Source: an uncultured bacterium (GTDB lineage: Bacteria; Patescibacteriota; Minisyncoccia; Phycocordibacterales; CAIZLB01). Taken from it: DNA of 44,608 nt. The notes under the pieces were generated by a model. The model saw only the letters and a list, made by a program, of their open reading frames with translations. It had not been told where the DNA came from and searched no databases. Each line of letters starts with the position of its first letter. Position 1 is the stretch's first letter. The translations under genes were made by a program, and so were the position numbers. The stretch spans positions 1-44,608 of the forward strand of contig CAIZLB010000024.1 in NCBI GenBank assembly GCA_903933735.1. Direction: 5' to 3'. Shown here in pieces: positions 7,429-15,813 of this stretch.

Positions 7429-8250
7429 ATGAACGAGCAAGCAGCGATTGTAGACCCTATTAAAGCATATATCGATTTCTTTAATTTTTATATGACGGAC
7501 CCCACTTTGGCGACTACTGTAGCAAAAGGCTGGAAAAATCCAAAATGCACGCCGGGATTACTTAGCTTTATTCACCAATCGCATCCCGACAATTTTATCA
7601 AGGCAGCATGTCTGTTATTGAAACAAGTTCCTGTTACAGATATCGATTTCAGAACTGTTATTGAGATCTTTACAAAATCCGAAAGTGATCGAATTATATT
7701 ATCTTCTCTGATACCTATACTGGAACTGATTCCTGAAGGCCCAGATGGAATTAGTATTCCCGATACTGTATCAGTAGCAGTATTATTAACTAAACTTCAC
7801 AGCATATTATCAGATCCAGATTATCACGGACTTGCAGACCTTGAAATTGCAACAAGAATTATTATTAAATTAATTGGTATGATACCAGATACGCATTTAA
7901 ACTATAGAGGCACTCTGAGATTTCTAACCAGCGAACATTCAACAATAGTACAGGATCAAGTTAAAAATGTAAACGACAGAATACCAATCAATCATCTTAA
8001 TCTAGGACTTTTACTAGATGATCTCATCGAACACCCAGCAGGTACACTGATATCACAGGAGATCGAGCGTATTATCGAAAGAATACCGTCTGATCAACTA
8101 GACTATGATAAAATCATGGCGCACTATAATCATGAAAAAGCACAAGAGTCTCACAGGAGTCACGCGCTGCAACTATTGAAAAAGATGGACCAGGGCATTC
8201 TGATAGTAAAAGGCCATCAAATCCTCGCGGCGCTGAACAGCCTAACGTAA
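7429..8250 (+). CDS. Orphan alpha-helical repeat protein, unknown function
   Basis: A 273-residue protein I do not recognise. Its C-terminal half has at least three tandem units of 33-34 residues, each opening with an Ile-Pro: IPDTHLNYRGTLRFL, IPINHLNLGLLLDDL, IPSDQLDYDKIMAHY; a more diverged unit (VPVTDIDFRTVIEIF) occurs near residue 65. The pattern [IV]P-x3-[LI]-[DN]-[YFL] followed by two amphipathic helices suggests a HEAT/TPR-like solenoid, that is, a binding scaffold. No signal peptide or membrane segment. It stands alone between lepA and the export operon with its own strong promoter and a 13-bp terminator, and is more GC-rich than its neighbours. Confidence 0.75.
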   Translation: MNEQAAIVDPIKAYIDFFNFYMTDPTLATTVAKGWKNPKCTPGLLSFIHQSHPDNFIKAACLLLKQVPVTDIDFRTVIEIFTKSESDRIILSSLIPILELIPEGPDGISIPDTVSVAVLLTKLHSILSDPDYHGLADLEIATRIIIKLIGMIPDTHLNYRGTLRFLTSEHSTIVQDQVKNVNDRIPINHLNLGLLLDDLIEHPAGTLISQEIERIIERIPSDQLDYDKIMAHYNHEKAQESHRSHALQLLKKMDQGILIVKGHQILAALNSLT

Positions 8251-8267
8251 ATCCCATCCACTACCCA

Positions 8268-8310
8268 CCCCTGGACCGTCACATCACGACGGTCCAGGGG
8301 TTTATTTTAT
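8268..8310 (+). terminator. Strong rho-independent terminator of the 7429 gene
   Basis: A perfect 13-bp stem CCCCTGGACCGTC / GACGGTCCAGGGG with a 7-nt loop (8268-8300), then TTTATTTTAT. The T-rich tail overlaps the 3' end of the convergent ABC ATPase gene. Confidence 0.9.
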
Positions 8311-8984
8311 TTACCATCTATCACCCCATCTTTCATCTCTATAACCCTATCTGCAGTTCTTGCATACTCTGCTTCATGAGTCACCATAACTATAGTCTGA
8401 CCTTTTGCATGTATTTCTTTAAAAATTTTCAAAACTAAAAGTGAAGACTCTATATCCAGGTTAGCTGTTGGCTCATCGGCAAAAAGTATCGCCGGATCAT
8501 GTGCCAAGGCACGAGCAATAGAAACTCTCTGCTGTTGACCACCTGATAGTTTGGCTGGAATACTATCATATTTACCCTCCAAACCTACTTGATCCAAAAC
8601 TTCCATAGATCTTTTATAAGCATGTTTTTTATCCATACCCTGCATAAGTAAAGGTAAGGCCACATTTTCAACAGCAGTTAGATCTGGTAACAAAGCATAA
8701 TCTTGAAAAACATAGCCCAATTTATTCAAACGAAAAGTTGTTCTTTCTTCATGTGACAAATCATGTACATCAACACCGTCGATTACAATCTCACCTGAAG
8801 TTGGCCTATCAAGTAAACTTATCTGATAAAGTAGAGTCGATTTACCAGCTCCAGAGCGCCCCATAATAGCCACGAATTCTCCTGCCAATATCTCCATATC
8901 TATACTCTTCAAGACAGTGGTTTGTTTATCACCATCTGTAAAAGTCTTTGTTAGTTTTTTTGTTTGTATTATTATCTCTTTCAT
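8307..8984 (-). CDS. MacB/LolD-type ABC transporter ATP-binding protein
   Basis: A 225-residue ABC ATPase: Walker A GRSGAGKST, signature LSGGQQQRVSIARAL, Walker B ILFADEPT, and the H-loop VTHE. Sequence type and length match the LolD/MacB (MacB-like exporter) class that works with FtsX-fold permeases. It is the last gene of a three-gene minus-strand operon (membrane-fusion protein, permease, ATPase), 14 nt after the permease stop. It powers export or extrusion by the complex; in an organism probably lacking a typical outer membrane the cargo may be peptides, lipids or toxic compounds, which sequence cannot decide. Confidence 0.93.
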   Translation of the reverse strand: MKEIIIQTKKLTKTFTDGDKQTTVLKSIDMEILAGEFVAIMGRSGAGKSTLLYQISLLDRPTSGEIVIDGVDVHDLSHEERTTFRLNKLGYVFQDYALLPDLTAVENVALPLLMQGMDKKHAYKRSMEVLDQVGLEGKYDSIPAKLSGGQQQRVSIARALAHDPAILFADEPTANLDIESSLLVLKIFKEIHAKGQTIVMVTHEAEYARTADRVIEMKDGVIDGK

Positions 8985-8998
8985 ATTTTTTAAAATTA

Positions 8999-10270
8999 TT
9001 ATCGACCCAATATAGAATCTAAAGTATTTTTATTTACTATCATACGAGCAGGTATATAACCAGCTATAATAGTTGTGACGAAGAGTGCTAACACTCTCCA
9101 CAAAGTTCCACTAAGTGGTGCATATAAGATACCATCAGAGAATGGAAAATTTATAGGATGTTTGTCTATAAACGGGACCAAAAATCCATACAAAACAAGC
9201 ATGCCTAGTATTGCACCAAGAATGGCATAAAATGCTGATTGTATTATGTATGAATATTCTATTGATTTTGACGTTATACCAATACCTTTTAATATTCCTA
9301 TAAACTTACGTCTTGTTAATGTGTTAACAAATATCACAATAAACACAGTTATAGAGGCCACAACCAGACCGATACTACCCATAAGAGTTCCAAGTAGTCC
9401 GAAAAGATCTTTCATGTCTTTCAAGAATTTAGGTTCAGCTTCTTTTGCAGTTTGTATCTTTGCATCAAAATCATAACCGTTAGCTATGAGAATATTTTTA
9501 ACACGTACGGCATCTTCTTCAGTACTTCCGGGGGTTAATTTTACAGCGATCTCAGAAACATTTGTATCACTACGACCTATAAGTTTACGAAGCTCTGATT
9601 GTGTCATTATGATCCTTGCATCTATATTATCAATCTTTGACTTTAAAATACCTCTTAGATAAACTTCTTTACTGTTATTACCTATTGTTAATTTTAGTCT
9701 GTCACCAACTTTTATATTACGAAGTTGTGAAAAACCAATAGAATCTATTGGTGTTAATTCATTGATCAAAAAAGCTCCAACCAAAACACCGTCTCTATCC
9801 TCATCATCAAGATAGGTACCATCTATAACATAATTAGATAAACCAGTAACCTTATCTTCTTCAGATGGAATAATCCCTGATATGTTAGTAGAGGCCTGAT
9901 TTGGAGTCTCTTCGGGCTTTAAAAGCCTTCTATAGTCAGCTTGTATAGTTCCGCCCGCGAGTACACGAGGAACTATACCTGTGACATTTTGAAGATTCTT
10001 GAGCACACTCTCGATCTCGCTACTGTTCTCTATGATGGATTTTTGTCTAAGAGTAGAGATGATAACCTTACCAGAATACCTATCTTCAGATGCCTCTATA
10101 GAACTTTCAATAAGACCAACAAGTATTCCATTGACCACAACTAAGTTTAAAAAAGTTAACATCATCACGACGACAATTAAACCTGTAGTCCAAATACTGG
10201 CATGTTTTAATTGTCTAAATGCCAAGAAAAACCCAATTTTTATATTGTGAATTTTTTTATTTTTTACCAT
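8999..10270 (-). CDS. MacB/FtsX-family ABC permease
   Basis: A 423-residue FtsX-fold permease. One membrane helix near residues 24-50 (TTGLIVVVMMLTFLNLVVV) is followed by a large extracytoplasmic domain (about 55-290, MacB periplasmic-core-like) and three C-terminal helices (GLVVASITVFIVIFVNTL, SAFYAILGAILGMLVLYG, LALFVTTIIAGYIPARMIV). This is the MacB topology without the fused ATPase, which is supplied by the next gene. Its start overlaps the end of the membrane-fusion protein gene by 14 nt, consistent with translational coupling. Confidence 0.9.
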   Translation of the reverse strand: MVKNKKIHNIKIGFFLAFRQLKHASIWTTGLIVVVMMLTFLNLVVVNGILVGLIESSIEASEDRYSGKVIISTLRQKSIIENSSEIESVLKNLQNVTGIVPRVLAGGTIQADYRRLLKPEETPNQASTNISGIIPSEEDKVTGLSNYVIDGTYLDDEDRDGVLVGAFLINELTPIDSIGFSQLRNIKVGDRLKLTIGNNSKEVYLRGILKSKIDNIDARIIMTQSELRKLIGRSDTNVSEIAVKLTPGSTEEDAVRVKNILIANGYDFDAKIQTAKEAEPKFLKDMKDLFGLLGTLMGSIGLVVASITVFIVIFVNTLTRRKFIGILKGIGITSKSIEYSYIIQSAFYAILGAILGMLVLYGFLVPFIDKHPINFPFSDGILYAPLSGTLWRVLALFVTTIIAGYIPARMIVNKNTLDSILGR

Positions 10271-11834
10271 ATATGATGATCTGATTATTTTCCAAACCTG
10301 ATACTGTCTCTATGTCACCATTGTTATTTATTTCCCCTGTTTTAATATCAATCTTTTCTATACCTTTCATATTTTTAAAATTATCACTACATGAATTATT
10401 TGATACACAACTCACATCATTTAATCTATAAACTTTTTTGACACCACCTTCTAATATCAAAGCGGCTTGAGGGATAGTTAAAACTGATGGTCTTTTATCT
10501 GTTTCTATATCGATGTTTGCAGTCATACCACTTTTAACTCTTTCGTCTTTTCCAACAAACTGTATCTTTGTCCTATATGTTGAAACTCCATCTTTGATAG
10601 TTTCAGCTGGATCTATAGAGATAATAGCACCATCAAAAAATACATCACGACCATAAGCATCGAGAGATATCTTAGTTTTTTGTTCTACTTTTAATTTCGC
10701 TATATCATTCTCGGATACAAAAGTTTCTATTTGATATTCACCATCATTTAACAAACTTATAATAGGAGTATTTGGCGATGAGATCTCACCTTCTTTTATA
10801 TCTACTTTTGTTATAACACCATCAAAAGGAGCTGTTATTATGGTTTTGGCAACATAAGCTTGTGCATTGGTAAGATCAGCTCTTTGTATGTCTATTTCAT
10901 AACTTGTTCCACCACTTTTTTTAATTCTCAAATTATTTTCCGCTCTATTGATAGCAGTTATACTATTTTTATATTTTATTTCCGCTTGATTTAAAGCATT
11001 GATAGCTAAAGTAAAATTCGTACGCGCTAAAGCTATATCGGTTCTTTGTGATTGTATAATGGTGTAGTTTGAATCAGTTGATACAGATTTCTCTGAAACT
11101 ATAGATATCGCATTGTTGACACTGTTCATAAAAACCTGAACTTGAACAATATAAGCCTTGATTTGATTTATATTATTTATATCAGAATCACCATTCCATT
11201 TACTTAACAATTCACCTATTCTTATTCTATCATCAGTCAACCTTTGCTTTAGATTTGAATCCTGATCTATAGCATAATTAAACTGCGGATTAACACTACG
11301 TGGATTTGTGAAAGCATTGTCTATTTTTGATCTTATTGCCTCATCAGCTTTATTATAGACATTTGATAATTCTATCTGTAGGGCTTGTGTCGATAAATCA
11401 AAATCATTTCTCGCCCCAATCAAATCACCTTCAGCAATAGAGACCTCTTCATCTCTTGAGCCACTCTGTATTTGATCCAACTTAGCATAACTTTTTTGTA
11501 AGTTTGAAACAGCGTCGCCGTTTTGAAGAGAAGCGATAACTTGTCCTTTTTTAACTCTGTCACCGACTTTGAAGTTAACCTTATTGACACGTCCAGCGGT
11601 TTCAAAACCCATATCAACATTTTTAGCTGCGATAACTTTACCAGTCAGTGATACATTTTGGACGAATTCTTTAGCTTCAACTTTATATGTTAAGACATCG
11701 GTTGTTTTATTGTTTCCAAAGATAAAATATAAAATAATAATCAATACAATAAGGGCAGGAATCCAAACTTTTTTCTGTTTTTTATTGGCCCAGATATTTT
11801 TTAAATTTGTTAAAATTTTTGGCTTTTTAGTCAT
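10257..11834 (-). CDS. HlyD/MacA-type membrane-fusion (adaptor) protein
   Basis: A 525-residue adaptor. A membrane anchor lies at about 24-41 (WIPALIVLIIILYFIFG), then a biotinyl-lipoyl half-motif (VSLTGKVIAAKNVDMGFETA, GRVNKVNFKVGDRVKKGQVI), a long helical hairpin of about 220 residues, the second lipoyl half (ITAPFDGVITKVDIKEGEIS) and a beta-barrel region (VSENDIAKLKVEQKTKISLD). This is the MacA/HlyD layout that couples a MacB-type pump to the outside. The helical hairpin is longer than in typical MacA. First gene of the operon with the permease and ATPase; an extended -10 box 9 nt before the ATG predicts a leaderless mRNA. Confidence 0.9.
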   Translation of the reverse strand: MTKKPKILTNLKNIWANKKQKKVWIPALIVLIIILYFIFGNNKTTDVLTYKVEAKEFVQNVSLTGKVIAAKNVDMGFETAGRVNKVNFKVGDRVKKGQVIASLQNGDAVSNLQKSYAKLDQIQSGSRDEEVSIAEGDLIGARNDFDLSTQALQIELSNVYNKADEAIRSKIDNAFTNPRSVNPQFNYAIDQDSNLKQRLTDDRIRIGELLSKWNGDSDINNINQIKAYIVQVQVFMNSVNNAISIVSEKSVSTDSNYTIIQSQRTDIALARTNFTLAINALNQAEIKYKNSITAINRAENNLRIKKSGGTSYEIDIQRADLTNAQAYVAKTIITAPFDGVITKVDIKEGEISSPNTPIISLLNDGEYQIETFVSENDIAKLKVEQKTKISLDAYGRDVFFDGAIISIDPAETIKDGVSTYRTKIQFVGKDERVKSGMTANIDIETDKRPSVLTIPQAALILEGGVKKVYRLNDVSCVSNNSCSDNFKNMKGIEKIDIKTGEINNNGDIETVSGLENNQIIIYGKK

Positions 11835-11843
11835 ATTGATGTG

Positions 11844-11852
11844 ATTATAGCA
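11844..11852 (-). promoter_or_regulatory. Extended -10 promoter of the export operon
   Basis: TGCTATAAT on the minus strand, 9 nt before the ATG at 11834; predicts a leader of about 2-3 nt. Confidence 0.6.
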
Positions 11853-11874
11853 TCTTTTTCGAATAAATATAAAT

Positions 11875-11901
11875 ATAACAACACCCGGGGAGTGTTGTTA
11901 T
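11875..11901 (-). terminator. Hairpin terminator of the 11904 gene
   Basis: A 10-bp stem ATAACAACAC / GTGTTGTTAT with a 7-nt CCGGGGA loop directly after the stop of the 11904-12344 gene. The following T-run is weak on the minus strand. Confidence 0.55.
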
Positions 11902-11903
11902 GA

Positions 11904-12344
11904 CTAAACATAACCTTCTACAAGGAGAGATCTTCTTACGACAAAAACACAGTCCTTGTCGGGGTCAAAACTTTCTTGCAAAAAACTGAGTCTTGAACTA
12001 TGTATCTTTCGTTCAAGTCTAAAAATGACCGCATAATCAATACCCTCTGTAAACATGCACATATAATTACCAAAAGTGATGTTTTCATTTTCACAAAGTG
12101 CATCATCGATAGAATCACATAGAATATCTGATGCTATTGGAAAACTATCATAATTAAATTTGGTGAATCTTAGCCCTATCTTTTTAAATGTCTTGAAATT
12201 AGGAAACGATGTCACGAGATTATTCATCAATATTTTAATAATAACCCCTGACAGTTTCAGACGTTCTTTATCTATAGTATAAACTGTTATCTCACCAAAA
12301 CGATCTTCAAATCCATCGTATCCGTAGTACAGTAATCCTGTCAT
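11904..12344 (-). CDS. Hypothetical protein, 146 residues
   Basis: I do not recognise a family. The 146-residue product is soluble-looking, mixed alpha/beta, with no signal peptide or membrane helix. It has a strand-like stretch (EITVYTIDKERLKLSGVIIKIL) near the start and a basic end (VFVVRRSLLVEGYV). It is monocistronic, ends in a hairpin terminator, and lies in the accessory stretch between the export operon and the DUF3800 gene. The shorter minus ORF 11936-12118 is a shadow. Confidence 0.6.
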   Translation of the reverse strand: MTGLLYYGYDGFEDRFGEITVYTIDKERLKLSGVIIKILMNNLVTSFPNFKTFKKIGLRFTKFNYDSFPIASDILCDSIDDALCENENITFGNYMCMFTEGIDYAVIFRLERKIHSSRLSFLQESFDPDKDCVFVVRRSLLVEGYV

Positions 12345-12451
12345 AATCTTGATTGTTAGGTGTTTGTTTCAGTCACCCTAAACCTAAAGAGTAACTATAT
12401 ATATTAGACCATGGTACAGGGGATGGTGCAAATGTATTAAATTAAATAGAT

Positions 12452-12479
12452 TTGGCATAAAAATATGTATTGTGATAAT
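12452..12479 (+). promoter_or_regulatory. Promoter-like site ahead of repeat copy 1
   Basis: TTGGCA, 16-nt spacer, GATAAT, with TG one base ahead of the -10 (extended -10). Predicted start near 12486, 14 nt before the repeat hairpin. Confidence 0.45.
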
Positions 12480-12499
12480 ATATAAAAGTGTGATGAAAA

Positions 12500-12550
12500 G
12501 CGTCTGGTGCTCCTATTGAGTGTCCTGGGCGCTTTTCGCTTTTATGAAGA
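12500..12550. repeat. Hairpin repeat, copy 1
   Basis: Shares 39 identical bases with 12716-12754 (beginning GCGTCTGGTGCTCC) and about 12 more with few changes. The unit folds as a long imperfect hairpin with GU pairs (AAAAGCG..CGCTTTT outside, TGCTC..GAGTG inside) and looks like a terminator. Confidence 0.85.
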
Positions 12551-12637
12551 AATAGTTTGACTATATATAGATTTGATATATTTTATTTATCGAAATAAAG
12601 GTGTGATTCATAGCCATGACCCTTATTTTACTTAAAT

Positions 12638-12665
12638 TTGACAACAATTATATTTTTGATATTAT
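12638..12665 (+). promoter_or_regulatory. Near-consensus promoter of the candidate small RNA
   Basis: TTGACA, 16-nt spacer, TATTAT; predicted start about 12672. Confidence 0.65.
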
Positions 12666-12671
12666 ATAAAT

Positions 12672-12758
12672 CAGTAAGGTAAGTCCCGCGATAAAGGGCA
12701 CTACTCTTGAGAGAGGCGTCTGGTGCTCCTATTGAGTGTCCTGGGCGCTTTTCGTCTT
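12672..12758 (+). ncRNA. Candidate small RNA of about 85 nt
   Basis: Driven by a near-consensus promoter and ending in the repeat-copy-2 terminator hairpin. The body holds two more short hairpins (CCC..GGG at about 12684-12699 and CTCT-TG-AGAG near 12705-12714). The frame leading into the repeat has no ATG, GTG or TTG after its last upstream stop, so coding is unlikely. It runs antisense into the last codons of the DUF3800 gene. No known RNA family was recognised. Confidence 0.5.
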
Positions 12759-12766
12759 TATAAAGA
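12716..12766. repeat. Hairpin repeat, copy 2
   Basis: Second copy, identical to 12500-12538 over 39 bases. On the minus strand it encodes the last residues (KSAQDTQ) and the TAG stop of the DUF3800 gene; on the plus strand it ends the candidate small RNA. Confidence 0.85.
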
Positions 12767-13448
12767 TTCCATTTTTTAAATCAAAGACTTTTATAAAATC
12801 ATATGGATTAACCTGATTAATTTTATCTATATAGCACTCTTTAACAAATTTTCCAATATAATCACTAACTTGTACAGAATCTGAATATTCGGAATCAACC
12901 TGGGTTATTTTTTCTAACTTTGGTAGTAAATTATTTCTTCGTAAATACCTTTTTAGATTTAATTCATCACTCTCTGATTCTAAATACCTATCGAAAACAA
13001 GTTCGATATTATTTAATTCTGAATTAATATAGACTATCTCAGAGAAAATATATTCTAGACTATTTTTTAACATAAAATTCCTTATATCATTAGGAGTAAA
13101 ATTCAATGTATCATTTTCAACGTATTTTTCTTTTTCCAACAAAAAAGACATAAATAAGACATTATGTTTGTAAGCTAAATCAATGAGTACTTCAACTAAA
13201 ATCTTAAAATCTCTAACATGTCTTTTTAATTCCTTGCCTGAGTTTTTAAAGTACCTGAAAGCTGATAAATGCCTGTTTAAATGATGCAAAGAGTCTCTAT
13301 GAATAAGCGTCATGTTTAACTGAAAATAACGACTGGATGATTTATTTGAAGGATGACCAGGATCCCCTGTTTCATCAATGAAGATAAACACTCTACCTTT
13401 AGGAAAGGTTAGTCTAGGTATTTTGTTTTGATCTATTTTATGTTCCAT
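12729..13448 (-). CDS. DUF3800 domain protein (RNase H-like fold)
   Basis: A 239-residue protein with the DUF3800 signature near residues 20-32 (VFIFIDETGDPG), where the acidic residues correspond to the RNase H-like active site proposed for this family, and a later Asp in VFDRYLES. DUF3800 proteins are scattered across bacteria and phages, often in variable or mobile regions, and their biochemical role is not settled. The C-terminus lies inside repeat copy 2, so the last residues may be a by-product of that repeat. The gene is monocistronic, without a Shine-Dalgarno, between the repeat region and typA. Confidence 0.8.
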   Translation of the reverse strand: MEHKIDQNKIPRLTFPKGRVFIFIDETGDPGHPSNKSSSRYFQLNMTLIHRDSLHHLNRHLSAFRYFKNSGKELKRHVRDFKILVEVLIDLAYKHNVLFMSFLLEKEKYVENDTLNFTPNDIRNFMLKNSLEYIFSEIVYINSELNNIELVFDRYLESESDELNLKRYLRRNNLLPKLEKITQVDSEYSDSVQVSDYIGKFVKECYIDKINQVNPYDFIKVFDLKNGIFIKTKSAQDTQ

Positions 13449-13531
13449 CCCAAAATTCTATCAAACCACACTTAAAGTTCTCATTAAGAAAACATAAAGA
13501 AAACCTGAAGAATTTATAAATATTTCCCAAA

Positions 13532-13555
13532 CAAAAAACCACCGATCTCTCGATG
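13532..13555 (-). terminator. Rho-independent terminator of typA
   Basis: On the minus strand CATCGA-GAGA-TCGGTG is followed by GTTTTTTG. A second small hairpin (TTCCTAAAAGGAA) precedes it. Confidence 0.65.
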
Positions 13556-13569
13556 ATTCCTTTTAGGAA

Positions 13570-15393
13570 CTATAAAGCCCCCTTCTTCTTCGCCATCTCC
13601 CTATCTGTTTTTGTTAAATATTTCTTTCGTAGTCTTACATTGTTTGGTGTGATTTCAAGATACTCATCATCTTGCATAGTCTCAAGACCTCTCTCTATAC
13701 TTATAGTATATGGTGGAACTAACATAATCATCTCATCTGTTCCTGAAGCACGCATGTTTGTAAGCTGTTTAGCTTTAGTTGGATTAACTTCCATCTCTTC
13801 ACCTTTTGATGTATTTCCAACAACCATACCAGCATAAACTTCTGTAGAAGGAGCGATGTATAGAACACCACGAGTTTGAAGATTTCCCAATGCAAAAGTC
13901 AAAGCTTTTCCATTTTCCATAGAAACCATAGAACCTACTTCTCTTTTCTCTATAACCCCAACATGTGGTCTAAACTCTATAAAACGAGAAGATAATATGC
14001 CTTCACCTTTTGTATCTATAGTAAATTGACCACGATAACCTAGAAGTCCGCGAGTTGGCATCTCAAACACTAGTCTTGAGATATTATTTCTCTCTGACAT
14101 CTGAGTCATGATACCTTTTCTTTTTCCAAGTTTTTCTATAACCGCACCTGAGAATTCTTGAGGTACATCTATAACAACTTCTTCAAAAGGTTCATTCAAT
14201 CTTCCTTCTATCTCTTTAGTAATAACTTCTGGATTTGAAACCTGAACCTCAAAACCTTCTCTTCTCATCTGTTCTAGTAAAACAGCGATATGAAGTTCTC
14301 CACGTCCATAAACTTTGAAAGTATCTCCTGAATCATTATGATCAAAATCAACACGAAGACCAACGTTAACTTCAAGCTCTTTTTCAAGTCTATCTCTGAT
14401 CTGACGAGATGTGACATATTTGCCATCCCTTCCTGCAAATGGTGAATTGTTAACTAAAAAGTTAAGAGCAATAGTTGGCTCATCGATACCGATAGATGAT
14501 AGAGGTTCTATACCAGGATCCGATGTTATAGTTTCTCCGATGTAGATATCTGTAAGACCAGCAACCATAACTATATCTCCAACAGATGCTTTTTCTACTT
14601 CTATTTTTGATTGACCCTCGAATGAAAATATTTTTATTATTTTTCCCGCTCTTTTTTCTTTATCTTTATTTAAAATATAAACTTGTTTGTTAACTTCTAT
14701 AGAACCGTTCCAAACACGGCAAAGTGCCATACGTCCAACAAAGTTATCATATGCAAGGTTGAAAGGTTGGGCAACAAATACATCATCTTCACGTGAAGGA
14801 TGTGCAGGCTCTATATGAGAAACTATCATATCAAAAAGTGGATCCAGGTTGATGAATTCATCTGTTAATTCTTTTTTAGCAACAGCATCACGGCCGATCG
14901 CATAAACTATAGGAAAATCAAGCTGTGAATCATGAGCACCTAGCTCTATGAAAAGCTCCAAGATCTCATCATGAACTTTTGAAGGGTTGGCAGCTGGCTT
15001 ATCTAACTTGTTCATTATGATAATAGGGTTTAGACCAAGCTCTAATGATTTTTTCAAGACGAAACGAGTTTGAGGCATAGGACCTTCTTGCGCGTCAACT
15101 AAAAGTAAGACTGTATCGATAGAACGAAGTACACGTTCAACTTCAGAACCAAAGTCGGCATGCCCTGGTGTATCAACTATGTTGATCTTATGTCCTTTGT
15201 ATGTAAGTGAAGCGTTCTTAGCATATATAGTAATACCTCTTTCTTGCTCTATAGAGTTAGAGTCCATACTACCAGCATCAGCCTTTATAGCACCAGTATA
15301 ATGAAGCATGGCATCAACCAGAGTTGTCTTACCATGGTCCACGTGGGCTATAATAGCGATATTTCTTATGTCATTTGGATTTTTTTGAGTCAT
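13570..15393 (-). CDS. typA: TypA/BipA ribosome-associated GTPase
   Basis: A 607-residue, full-length BipA. It starts [18 protein letters not shown] and carries G2/G3 motifs ([28 protein letters not shown]), G4 NKLD and the BipA-specific C-terminal segment ([37 protein letters not shown]). It binds the ribosome at the EF-G site and supports 50S assembly and growth under stress. The ATG has no Shine-Dalgarno. It is divergent from secG. Confidence 0.97.
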   Translation of the reverse strand: MTQKNPNDIRNIAIIAHVDHGKTTLVDAMLHYTGAIKADAGSMDSNSIEQERGITIYAKNASLTYKGHKINIVDTPGHADFGSEVERVLRSIDTVLLLVDAQEGPMPQTRFVLKKSLELGLNPIIIMNKLDKPAANPSKVHDEILELFIELGAHDSQLDFPIVYAIGRDAVAKKELTDEFINLDPLFDMIVSHIEPAHPSREDDVFVAQPFNLAYDNFVGRMALCRVWNGSIEVNKQVYILNKDKEKRAGKIIKIFSFEGQSKIEVEKASVGDIVMVAGLTDIYIGETITSDPGIEPLSSIGIDEPTIALNFLVNNSPFAGRDGKYVTSRQIRDRLEKELEVNVGLRVDFDHNDSGDTFKVYGRGELHIAVLLEQMRREGFEVQVSNPEVITKEIEGRLNEPFEEVVIDVPQEFSGAVIEKLGKRKGIMTQMSERNNISRLVFEMPTRGLLGYRGQFTIDTKGEGILSSRFIEFRPHVGVIEKREVGSMVSMENGKALTFALGNLQTRGVLYIAPSTEVYAGMVVGNTSKGEEMEVNPTKAKQLTNMRASGTDEMIMLVPPYTISIERGLETMQDDEYLEITPNNVRLRKKYLTKTDREMAKKKGAL

Positions 15394-15496
15394 CGCACTA
15401 TTTTGACATATTTTTTGGAAAATTGCAAAATATTGCTTTATATCAGTGTCTTTTCCACACCTTTCCTTTTATCGAAATCTAGTATATACTATAAAC

Positions 15497-15727
15497 ATGT
15501 TAACAGTTATTCTAAATATTCTACCTTACATACAGATATTGCTCGCTATACTTATGGTAATACTTGTATTGATACAACAAACAGATTCTGATGCCGGAGG
15601 TTCTTTTGGTGGTGGCGCTACTTCAAATTGGCATACACGCCGAGGAGCAGAGAAATTCATGTTTAATTTCACTATAATAATCTCTGTATTATTTGTCGCT
15701 TCTGTACTTGTTGATCTGTGGAAATAA
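15497..15727 (+). CDS. secG: Protein translocase subunit SecG
   Basis: A 76-residue protein with two membrane helices (ILPYIQILLAILMVILVLIQ and FNFTIIISVLFVASVLVDLW) joined by a Gly-rich loop (SDAGGSFGGGA), the SecG pattern. SecG assists SecYE/SecA during export. The ORF track begins at 15446, but the hydrophobic SecG start is the ATG at 15497; a -10-like TATACT lies 6 nt before it, so the upstream codons are unlikely to be transcribed. It lies 86 nt ahead of the RNase J gene on the same strand. Confidence 0.9.
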   Translation: MLTVILNILPYIQILLAILMVILVLIQQTDSDAGGSFGGGATSNWHTRRGAEKFMFNFTIIISVLFVASVLVDLWK

Positions 15728-15813
15728 TAATAGTCTAATTGTTACTAATTATATACAAATTTTGAACTGTAACTCTTTACAGGTATTTCAAAATTACAAT
15801 TAACAATAAAAAA

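Larger units (their letters stand above)
12345..12728. other. Gene-free stretch with two promoters and two copies of a hairpin repeat
   Basis: About 380 nt without a convincing protein gene. It holds a promoter-like site at 12452-12479, repeat copy 1 at 12500-12550, a near-consensus promoter at 12638-12665 and the body of a candidate small RNA that ends in repeat copy 2. The part 12345-12450 is AT-rich and I see nothing definite in it. Confidence 0.6.

Noticed and set aside
12493-12519. Eight-residue ORF MKSVWCSY in repeat copy 1
   Set aside because: Copy 2 carries the same frame but has no ATG, GTG or TTG start after the last upstream stop, and the unit is better explained as a hairpin terminator.
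12452-13448. Type III toxin-antitoxin (ToxIN-like) locus
   Set aside because: Repeated hairpin plus nearby protein is reminiscent, but the RNA is on the opposite strand, downstream of the DUF3800 gene, and there are only two copies. DUF3800 is not a ToxN family.
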